Positions 12,001 to 24,607 of a stretch of 48,246 bases of DNA are shown here, piece after piece (positions within the stretch are counted from its first letter, which is position 1; the number at the start of each line of letters is the position of its first letter). The DNA comes from Guillardia theta CCMP2712 (lineage: Eukaryota; Cryptophyceae; Pyrenomonadales; Geminigeraceae): positions 465,810 to 514,055 of the forward strand of contig NW_005434619.1 in the NCBI RefSeq assembly GCF_000315625.1, written 5' to 3'. The position numbers were made by a program, and so were the translations under genes. The notes beneath the pieces were generated by a model. The model had not been told where the DNA came from, did no database searches, and saw only the letters and a list, made by a program, of their open reading frames with translations.

Positions 12001-12965
12001 ACTTTGGCAGGAGAAGTGAGTCCCATCTCTTTAACACTGCCAGGACGTGATTCGAGTTGCACGAGAGCAAATTCTTGATGAAGGCGTTGCTCAGAGCTGT
12101 TTTGTTCTGGTACATCTTGAACAAATCATCAGAGCACAGCGTTGAAATTCTAGGATGATCCCGGAATAATTCTGTTATTTTGTCCATCAAGTTTCTCACA
12201 GTCTGAAAATCATTGATAAAAGCACTGATCTGATATTTCCTCTCGAACCCGTCGAGAAGTTGAGGAAACTTTTCGATGCAAGTTTCGGCATCAACCATTG
12301 CCAAGTGAATATCCCCCAGTTGCTGAAAGGCCCTAAGACATGGGAATCAGATCCATTCAAGGCAAGACAGGAGACTGAAATACCTGCTACGAGCACACAA
12401 GAACCAAGCTGGCTCAGAAGTATCTTCAAGTACCCCAGTCACGAAAGTAATCGCTGCTTCGGCCTTTCCCATCTTCAGTTTGTGCGTTGCAAACTCTTTC
12501 TGGAGGGCTAGTTTGACGTCTTTCAAAACATCCTGTACCGCTTCTTCCTCTTCAGCATCGAATACCTTAAGGGCGTCGCTGAATTTATTCGTTCCTTCAA
12601 TTCTCAACATCAGTCGACATCAAAAGCATAAAGCACAAACTTACTCAGTTCATCTTGAAAAGACTGCAGGTAGTTGGACACCACTGCCTTGCTCCTCCTC
12701 TTGATGACATCATCTAACTTTCTCTCGAATAGCAGTTGCTCAACAAACAAAAGCTCATCATTTTGATTGTTTGAGTTGACATCCGACAGGCTGCTCTGTA
12801 CTGACACATCGTCCGATGAATCATCTTCTTGGAAACATGAAACACTGTATCTGCATCGTCGAGCTCTTGAATGTCACCAGGTATCGAAAATTTGCGGTTG
12901 CCATATTCGGCCTGCAAATTTTGTAATGACGCTTCGTTGAAATAGCTGTTGTTGATATCTTCCAT
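9009..12965 (-). CDS. TPR-CHAT protein with apparently degenerate catalytic dyad
   Basis: CHAT domains are caspase/separase-like cysteine protease folds usually preceded by TPR helices. The start is at 12965 (MEDINNSYFNEASLQ), and a 50-nt intron joins KFSIP to EDDSSDDVSVQS. The middle (about 12,300-10,300) is a helical TPR-like array, including ALSYAERSHGYSFGQLLLSE just before the CHAT core. The core shows RLILIPEGRLAHVPLHALPL, then VLHFSCRSQSKF, then CRVVVLASNRQ, and after an intron GFLIAGSNCVVASYW, FYDRLIHGGQDVASALRDTQ and PYFWAGYSVWGD. Active family members have His-Gly after the Cys of the HFxC motif and Cys in the LSAC motif. Here these are Arg-Ser (Arg codon 9730-9732) and Asn (9604-9606). 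So a CHAT fold is clear, but proteolysis is doubtful. The stop is at 9009-9011, 890 bp from the neighbour beyond the minisatellite. Confidence 0.85.
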
Positions 12966-14404
12966 TGTTGACGGTGCTTGCAATCCTTTACTCCTGTGGC
13001 AGATAATCAGAAACTTAATGAAGCGCACTGCTAGAGCAAGGCTAAGCAACTTTTTCCCTTCCTGACATGCTCTAATTTTTTAGCATCAACCATTTCCCAT
13101 GAATTTGTCACGCGTGCGCGCTGACTTAATGGAGCTAACCTCTTCATTTTCCTTCCACGCGACTCCTCTACTCTTATTCCCCGATCCCTTCTTCTTACTT
13201 CAACCGCCTTTTCTCTTCCTGCCATCTCTAGCTCTGTTCTCGATGGGCCCTCCCCGCTTCGCCATCTGCATTATCATCTTGATAAATTTGCCTGCCATTT
13301 CCTCCGATGTTCCTAAATCACACATACAACCCCTCTTTCCTTCAGATACACTCTCACCCCACCCCCTCCATGTTCAGATCTTTCGATGAAATCCCTTCAT
13401 ACCGTGAACCCCTTCCCCGTGATCCCTACCCCCCGCCTGGATGCATCGCTCAATCTTTCACCCCACCGTTTTCCTAGATACAACCTACCCCTTGCTATGA
13501 TAAAAAATACCGTTCCAGAACCACTCACCCCCTTTCTCATAACCCCACCCTCTCACTTGCTAGATTACCCGACCCCTCGGTTTCATGACCATAACTCGTC
13601 TGACCCTATTTCTACTTTAGGGCAGTCCCGGACTATCCCAACGGTAGCACCTGATCTTCTTTATCGGAGCGGGGTCCCCCTCCATCATCATCACTACTCA
13701 CAATGGTATACTCTCGTCATTTGCTACCCATAACTTTTCACTCAACTCATAAATATATATGAAAATTGAGTCATCATTAAAACAATTGTTTTTACAGTGA
13801 AAAAACCGGATGCATCATACAAGATTTTCTCGTGCCGTCAAGATATGAAACGACGTCTCTTACAGATTGCATCCTGAGATCAGATTTCAACCGCTGCGGT
13901 CTCTCCCGTGACCCCACCTGGGACATTGGGAGTCAAAATGGTTACATTACCCCGACCCCCTTTTTCTATCACCCCGTACCCACCAATATCAAACGCTGAA
14001 CCCCTTCAAACTGGTCGGAATATCCCTGCTACCCCTACCCCTGTTTGTAAGGGGCCAAACATATCTCGAGCAACGACCCTCAACTACTACACCACGGACC
14101 TATACACCCTACCCCCACTTAGTAGTGACTCCTGCCCTCACAAAAACGGGTCCTGGTCCAAGCTTGAAGAGCCCGCGGCCGTTTCCCTCGTCCCCCCTCA
14201 TACCTGAGTCGGCTACACATCACGTAGCACCGGGTCTTGACTCTCTGCTGACAGTGAACGGTACCACCCCTCAGGCCAACAATCATGCTCTCACTGGGCC
14301 CGGTCAAATGAAGGGGTACTGAAACTAGCTTCTCGGAGTTCGGCCTGTTCCCTGAATCATCATCGAGTCCCGTGAGAGCGGAGTAGTAAAAAACTGAGTA
14401 AAAA
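12966..14404. other. Intergenic C-run-rich tract
   Basis: From about 13,320 to 14,330 the plus strand is dominated by CCCC runs separated by 5-15 bases, the mirror image of the G-run tract at 6.9-7.2 kb. It contains CCCCGTACC near 13,972, GGTACCACCCC near 14,260 and GGGGTAC at 14,313-14,319. An AT-rich block with ATAAATATATAT sits at about 13,745. The open frames are Pro-rich artefacts. It separates the divergent CHAT and EGF-like genes, so it may hold regulatory sequence. Confidence 0.5.
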
Positions 14405-14850
14405 ACTTGGGACGGACGGGAGTCCGGGACTCCGACGACGGCTCCCGGAAGCCGCTCACTGAGTCAGTCCGGCCGCCCGCCGGGCCGCCCGCCGAGGCTG
14501 ATAGCGGGAGTCAGCGGGCCGGACTATCGGAGCCCCCCCCGGGCCCGGCGACGCGGCGCGACGCGGCGGGCCGCCACGTTGAACCGGGCCGCCGGGCCGC
14601 GGCCGGGCCCGGGGGCCCCGTCACACGGACGGCCGGCGGCGGCCCCCGTGACGGCGGCCCCGGCGCGACCGCCAGTCAATGAGACCGGGCCGATGTGGAT
14701 GGCTCGGCCGGGCTGGGGGATCAGATTCGACTCGATGAACGGCGGTCTATCACCCGGTGACCAATCGTCCTGGCCGCAGTGGCACTGAGATCGGACCCGC
14801 CGGGTCCTAGGCGCCGAGCGGGCCGGGCGGGCGGGGCCTTGCTAAAAGAC
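14405..14850. other. Extreme GC-rich island upstream of the 14.9-kb gene
   Basis: About 450 bases made largely of GGCC, CCGG and CGCG runs, far richer in G and C than anything around it. It lies about 70 bases upstream of the start at 14,924. Two frames stay open, but the Gly/Pro/Ala/Arg products look like composition artefacts. A smaller similar block lies at about 47,480-47,560. It could be a CpG-rich promoter island or remnant repeat DNA. Confidence 0.6.
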
Positions 14851-14923
14851 CCCATAATTTGATTTCAAAAGTAGGGGTAGGGGTAGTGCATCTGATTCGT
14901 CGATTGCGCCCTGTGCTCGTGCC

Positions 14924-17031
14924 ATGGCGAACGGTAAGAGTCTGTTGGCGCTGCTACCCTCAGCCCCCTGTCCTCCTCCTCTCCCGCAAGCTCGTCCTTC
15001 TAACTTGATGCTTCTCTGCTCACAATCTCCCCCCCTCCTCTCTGCCTGCACATGCATTGCCTGATCATCCTTTCCTGAATGCTCGCTTCCCCTCCAAACC
15101 TTTCGTCAGTCTTTCTACATCCATCCATTCGGCGTGTCTCTGTAGATGAATATCTGATTGACAAGAGATTGAGAGTCTTGTGATCAGTTTCATCACCATC
15201 GTTCCTCAGCATTCTCTTTTATTGCTATATTCACCACATCCCCTAATCACCTTCTATCTTCGGCAGAGCGAGTTGGACTGGGACTTCAGTGCAAGCTGCT
15301 CGAGCGAAGGGATTGGAGTGAAGCATGCACTAGAAACAGACACCAAGAGACAGACGATGCTGACTTGTCGGGCAAACCGGATTGGGAGCGAATATATGAT
15401 CTAGCGGTTTGCAAGCCGCTGCTTCCTTTCCGCATTTTGAAGAGGTACCACGAGCTTCAGCATGCTGATCATTTCTATGCATGGCATGGTCATGTCAAAG
15501 AACAAAGGTGTCGCTTTACACCCATTCATAATTCGCTCCTGATCCTCTGACAGGAATGTGGACAACACAGCGAGCAACTACAACAACCTGATTATGAAAG
15601 CTGCAGGAGCTCTGTTGATAGTCACTGTTTGGATTATTCTCTTGCCTCGGATCTATGATCTTTCTCCTTCATGCGCATCTTTACAATCGGATGTGTCAAG
15701 TCAGTGCTCCTATACGCTGGCAGACCCCACTTGCTTTGGCACTCTGGACTCAGTAGCGAGCACTTGCAAACTGACAGGATCCTGCATTGGAACTTTCATC
15801 GGATGGACCCGAGGATTCTTGATGGTCGTGATGAACGCGCTCCTCCCTCTTCCTGCTCAGCATGGAACCGAGCAGTAAGACAAGCTGTCATTCGATTGGA
15901 TCTCCTTCATAAACCTCTTGTGTGGTGCTGTAGGTATTGGGATGTTTGGATCCGACGCAAGATACGTGAAGTCTTGGTTCGACCACCGAGTGGTTCCTTT
16001 GACTGCTTGCTGACATGCAAGCAGGCGCCGCAGTCCTTGCGCAGGCGAGACGTAGAGTCTTTCCTCTTGGTTCCTTGTCGCATGCTGCCTTTACAGGTCT
16101 GTGACGAATTCAAAGTGCTCGGTGGTAACTATTATGCTTGTGAAGTATTATTGCAACCTGAGTAGCACGTGGGGACAAGAAAGACTCCGGTGGCATTTAG
16201 ATATGATGCATGATGTGCTTTATCTTGAGCGGGTGAGGCGTTGGAGAATGTCCCGCCCCAGCTGATGGATGTTTGAAGTTGGAGGAAGCTGAAGGGCAAC
16301 AAGACATTGATGGCTGTGAGGGATCAGACAATGCCGAAAAAGATGACGGAGAGTCTGGTGAAACTTCCAAGAGATCAGATTCAAACTCGAGCATGCCGGA
16401 TGCTGGATCTTGTAAGCAGAAGTCCAAGAAGAAAACTGTGATTTCTCTCCTTATAAGTCGTCTTGCTGACACTTGCTGGCACCAGAGCCTGTGGGAGCGA
16501 AAGCGATGGAAAGGCGGAAGACGGATGGCGAAGAGAAATGCACATACATCAAAGACTCATTATGCCGCGTATGACAGATTATGCATGAAGCAATTCGGTA
16601 CTTTGGCGTCGGAGGCTTTTCCTCCATAGCATCTTCTTACATGATCCTCCAGGTGTCGGGGCGAAGTTTGATGGGGAGATGTGCGCATGCCAGGAAGGTT
16701 ATGTGGTCAAGGTATGTGAGGGATTAGAAGGACCAGACAATCTGACTGCCTTTCCTAGGGAGGTCGATGCGTTGAGTCGCCTGTTCATAGCGCTGCGGGA
16801 CCCAAATGCTCGAGCGAACACCCAGAAACTTGCAGCCAGCAGAGGCATCAGCCGGAGATGAAGAGAAGAACACGAGTCCTAGCCCGCAGTATCGACGAGT
16901 ACGAGGCCCCGGGTCCCACCGAGGCATCAGCCGGAGATGAAGAGAAGAACACGAGTCCTAGCCCGCAGTATCGACGAGTACGAGGCCCCGGGTCCCACCG
17001 AGGACGATCGAGACATTCACGCAAACGGTAG
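14924..17031 (+). CDS. Orphan protein with a membrane segment and an EGF-like motif
   Basis: I do not recognise the family. The start at 14,924 (MAN) is followed at once by a GTAAGA donor. Exon 2 (15,267-15,507) reads ERVGLGLQCKLLERRDWSEA onward. A 46-nt intron leads to exon 3 (15,554-15,874) with a membrane segment AAGALLIVTVWIILLPRIY and several Cys. A 59-nt intron (15,875-15,933) has a perfect donor. Splicing over 15,930-16,600 is uncertain because all frames are partly open. Recognisable parts are YYCNLSSTWGQERLRWHL, an acidic/basic segment LEEAEGQQDIDGCEGSDN, then CACQEGYVVK joined to GGRCVESPVHSAAG. The last join gives the CxCxxGY...C pattern of an EGF-like half-domain. The last exon is Arg/Ser-rich, carries a 79-bp tandem duplication and ends at 17,029-17,031. 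It may be two genes. Confidence 0.5.
16842..16999 (+). repeat. 79-bp exact tandem duplication inside a coding exon
   Basis: Positions 16,842-16,920 and 16,921-16,999 are the same 79 bases. Because 79 is not a multiple of three, the two copies are read in different frames of the predicted last exon: the first as RHQPEMKRRTRVLARS..., the second as EASAGDEEKNTSPSPQYRR.... Both stay open. Confidence 0.93.
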
Positions 17032-17137
17032 AGGGAGGGAAGATTTGTAAATAATCATGGAAACTACTCACGGGAAAAAGGCGCTCATGTATTCTAGTTG
17101 GCGAAATATTGTTGAAATGTGATAAGCAGATAAACAA

Positions 17138-20466
<3,329 letters not shown>

Positions 20467-21745
20467 GCTGATCCTTCTACCTCCCTTCTGTCTCACCTAT
20501 CAAGCCATGCTTGCGGTCTATCGTCAAGCCCCTTTACAATAAGCAGTAGAGAAAAAGAAAATTGATCGGACTCCTTTTGGGGCCCGGCATCCCGGCCACA
20601 TCCCCGCTCATAACTCTCCATATCGGCGTCGACCCACCCCCTCTGTCTCCGGGTCGGAATGGAGGGTACCCTCTTTTGTACCTAGGTTGTAGCGGTGACT
20701 GTAGGGTCCATTGGAAATTGGTGGGATGTATAAGTACATTGGTGGTGCTTCTTGTAGGATGAAGGAGTGAGGCTAATAATTTCATAGTACTTGATTTAAG
20801 AAATTACTCCTCTATGCCTAGGTTGAAATCAGAATAGAAGTAGAGGGGGTGGGGGTAGAAATGTCAAGGGGTGTCTGGTACAAAAGAGAGCATTGGTGGA
20901 AAGATGGGGTGGGGTCTCCCCTAAACTTCGCCGCGCAGGAGGAAAGAGCTTGTTCGGGTTGCGGGAGGACGGAATGATGGAGGGGAGGAAGAGGGAAGGA
21001 GAAGTCAGGAGAGAGACTGAGAGAGGAAAGAGAGAGATGAGATGCGATCGCACAGAAACTCCAATGACACACCACGTCGAAGTGAGGGGGGGGGGAAGGC
21101 AACCGCAGATACGAGTGAAATGTTTGTGTTGATAGTAAAAGGGGAAGGAATCGGGCAAGAGATCAGAAGGATGTGAATGAAATTCAGATCGTCGTAGTCG
21201 TCTGAAACGAACTAAATATGTTGTTAGCAAAAAGAAAGGAGACATGAATATCCGGCTCAAATAGTGGCGGATCCAGGTTGCAGGTGGGCATGTAGTTGCA
21301 AACAGTCGAGTGGTGAGAGAGGATAAAAAAAGCCTCGCAACTCCAGCAACTTCATCATTTCTGAAAGGTTGCATGAAATGCGAGGCTTATGGGAGGACAA
21401 GGCGGGAAGAGGAGGGCTGGAAGTGTTGAAGATTCTGCAATGTTGACTAGGTACAAAATCAGTTGAGGTGAAGTGTGAAAGAAACGATGGTGTAGGCAGA
21501 TGGAAAGAAAGAGTCTGCAGAATTGCAGGAGCATGAAAGCGATTGGAATTGTGCTGATGATTCCTGTTCAGGGATGGTTGTCCGACTAAGATAGTGGACA
21601 TCGGGAGCTCCCACCCTCGCTGCGGTTCTTTCCGTGACAACGGAACCTTCATCTGCTCAGGCACGAGTTCTGCTCCCCTCGGAACCATGAGCTGTCGAAC
21701 TTAACCTGCTCCCTTCGCTCTCGGCAACTTTGAAGGACCTTGAAC
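20467..21745. other. Divergent intergenic region between kinase and MORN genes
   Basis: It holds a GC-rich patch (20,575-20,660), the palindrome GGGTACCC at 20,664-20,671, and purine-rich sequence from 20,840 to 21,120. Minus-strand frames at 20,829-21,374 and 21,257-21,688 are Ser/Pro/Leu-rich. The second (start near 21,688, MVPRGAELVPEQMKVPLSRK) might be a small exon, but nothing confirms it. Promoters for both neighbours should lie here. Confidence 0.4.
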
Positions 21746-24281
21746 ATGGGTCAGTGCCTCTCGGCGAATGTCAAAAAGAAAAAGAAGAGCGATGACAGGG
21801 CGCAACATAAACCCTCGTACCTGGGGCCGGATGGCATTGAGCATAGATTTATGGATACATCCCATAGTGAGGAGAAACCAGTGCGAGGGGATGAAAAAAG
21901 TTCTTTTGACCCCCGAGATTTCGACTTGGAGCCGGACCATGTCTCGCAGGTGGTTCACAACCGGCCGGAGCCTGTCAACGTTCCCTCAGGTGGCTTCTCA
22001 CTATCGGTAGAAGTCGGTCGCCTCGATCAATTCATCAAGTCTGACGAAGAGAAGGCAAATGGTAAGGCAGAAGTTTTCGCCCAGTCCAGGCAAGAGGCGA
22101 ACGGGGAGACGAACTTCACTGATCAGAACGGCAAGGGAGGGGAGGCCTTGGTCAAGCGCACTTTATCTGCAGCTCCAATGATACGATCGTTCCCTCCTGT
22201 TGGCGTCTCCATCCTGCTCAAGGATGAAATGTCCAAGTATGTGAATGATGCCACGACGCTGGAGATGATGGACCTTGCGATCATACAATCCCTCGCGCAA
22301 GCTCTTGGGACAAGGGTCGAGAGATTTAAGATCATGCCTTCGCATTTGAAAGAGAATTTCGTGAACTTGAACGTGCTGGATGGAAGAGACGAAGAGGATC
22401 AAAGATCTCCCATGCAACTCGCTGCAGAGTTGGTACGAGAGGTGCAGGACTCCAGCAGCAGGTTACATGCGGATGCAGCTTGCAGGTTTTCAGATGCGAG
22501 GATTGCTGAAGATCCATTTCAGCCGAAGCGAATTCAGAGCTCCAACACCTTGAACAAGCTCAAGAACTTGGAAGGTCATCACAACGTGCCGGAGATCCAA
22601 TCATCGAACTTTAAAGTCGCAGACAAGAAATTTCCGTTTGACATCTCGCGGGTTAAAAATACGTCGGAGCTTCCTGGAAACGTTCTGGTAAAGGACGGAG
22701 GAACGTATGCAGGGGAGTTGGAGAACGGGTTGCGACATGGCAGAGGGAAGCATCATTATGCCAACGGCGATGTTTATGTGGGATGCTTCGAGAACGACAA
22801 ACGTCATGGAATCGGCCGGCTCACGCTGGCCAACGACAGAGGAACTTATCTGGGGGAGTGGCTGGGCGACCTGAGGACAGGGAAGGGATCGTGGGACTAC
22901 CAGGTCTTGTGCATGCTGCTCCTCTTTCGCCTCACTTAAGTTGCAGCCTCTCCAGCCAAACAAACACGTCTATGTTGGGACGTGGAAGAGTGGATTGAGG
23001 GAAGGGGAGGGAAGGCTGGCAATGGCAGATGGCTTTTGGTACAAAGGGGAGTTCAGACAAGACTTTATGCATGGCCATGGTTTCATGCAGATGGAAAACA
23101 AGGATATGTTCGATGGAAACTTCTTTCAAGGTAAGACAATCTCTCGTGCCTATGGTGATGAAAAGCTGCCAAAAAACGTGTAGGAGTGAATTATCACTTG
23201 CGTTCATTCATGAGTTTTGCTATGACCCATTATAAACTGTTGGCAGGATGGATTCATGGGCCGGGGACATGGACGTGTGCATCTACTGGCAAGTCTAAAC
23301 ATTCCTACTGGAGCCTCGGAACAGAACTGGAGAGGATGACTGCGGTAAGTTCGCTCCTCGCACTCTGGTAGAGGTGACGTCATTGATTTCTGCCAGGACG
23401 AAGCGATGGCTGAGATCAACATGGTGGTGGCGGAGGCGTTGCGGAAGCCATGTCCGCTGGGTCCACACCATCCTACCAAAGACGCCGCGGACTTCTCGCA
23501 TGTGGATCACCTTCCCTATCACAAGCTGCTGCAGCACAACGATCTTGACAAGGAGAGGTCCAACGGAGTCAGAAATGCGCAGGTGCCGGCGCAGCCTGCA
23601 GTCGGAATGCGGCAAGAAGCTTCGAATGTGATGGCTGAGTTGAGCACGTGCATCTCACTGACTGTTTGACAGGCTGAGTCTGCGGTTGACAAGATGACAG
23701 GTTGACTGTTGACCGACCTCGTTCTTTGAACTGACTGGAGCATGCAGATGGTCGCGGAGGGAGCATGCGAGATGCAAACGGCAGAAGTGAGAGATCGACG
23801 ACTGCTACGGTGACTTGCCATCTCATCCATCTCGTCGGTTGGTGACTTTCATCTGCCCCGACAGGGTCTCATCAAGCGCAAGCCACAAACTTTGCAAGGT
23901 TTGTGAATCAGAAACTCCTTGAGAGGGCTGACAGCCTGCGATGTTGCCAGGAGGGGACTTATCAAGCGACGACTTGCTGAAGGAGGTGTGGACCTCTTGT
24001 GCTCTTGTCCTCTATAGACCTCTGGTTTGCTGCAGAGCCCCTTGTCTTCTATGGGCTTTCCCTCTGTTAGCTCTTGTCTTCTGACCCTTGCATGTCTTGA
24101 TTCGCCTTTTGACCTTCGAACAGGTTAAGCCTCCGGTTCGTCCAAGTCGATCTGGCGCTCAGCTATCGACATCTCAGACGTGAGGCCGCTAGCTGAACTC
24201 TTGCCGGCATTTGACAGCTTTGACAGGCTGTCGCTTGTGGCCGAGAAGTTGTCAAAACTGCAGGAGCTGCAAGATCGATGA
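21746..24281 (+). CDS. MORN-repeat protein with N-terminal acylation motif
   Basis: MORN proteins often bind phosphoinositides and organise membrane-associated structures. The start at 21,746 gives MGQCLSANVKKKKK: Gly2 for myristoylation, Cys4 for palmitoylation and a Lys cluster, so membrane targeting is likely. About 300 polar residues follow, then six MORN units. The first are YAGELENGLRHGRGKHHYAN, YVGCFENDKRHGIGRLTLAN and YLGEWLGDLRTGKGSW. A 46-nt intron leads to YVGTWKSGLREGEGRLAMAD and YKGEFRQDFMHGHGF. The last, FDGNFFQ, joins GWIHGPGTW across an intron. A further exon reads DEAMAEINMVVAEALRKPCP. Small 3' exons are less certain, but the last one (LLPAFDSFDRLSLVAEKLSK) is clearly coding and stops at 24,279-24,281. 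The gene converges on the LON gene. Confidence 0.85.
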
Positions 24282-24607
24282 GTCTGACATCCCCCGCCGT
24301 CCTGCAGCTGCTTGCTTGGAGTTTTTCTGTTTTGATATCCTGGTTGTCTATATGTTGGAGTATTCTTTTGTTGCTATATTCTTGTACACTTAGTAAAGTC
24401 GGATTTGCAAATGAAACACACAGGAGAGAGAAATGAAAGATGGTTGATTGCTCGTCAAAGCTGGAGATGGAGCTGACTGCAGACGGTCATGATAGCTAGA
24501 GTTTTGAAGCTGGTGCTTCAATAATCGCTGATGCTGATACTTATGCTGAAGTTTTTGATAATTTCAATCATGAATATGAGAAGGATGGTTCAGTCGCCCA
24601 GGATAAT
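24282..24607. other. Gap between convergent genes
   Basis: The 326 bases between the MORN stop and the LON stop are AT-leaning with no coding frame. They should contain the two 3' UTRs and polyadenylation sites. I see no further structure. Confidence 0.55.

Noticed and set aside
14405..14850. Ribosomal RNA gene fragment
   Set aside because: The GC-rich block contains no conserved rRNA core sequence that I could recognise.
20829..21374. 181-codon minus-strand frame
   Set aside because: Low-complexity Ser/Pro/Leu product in purine-rich intergenic DNA with no splice or family support.
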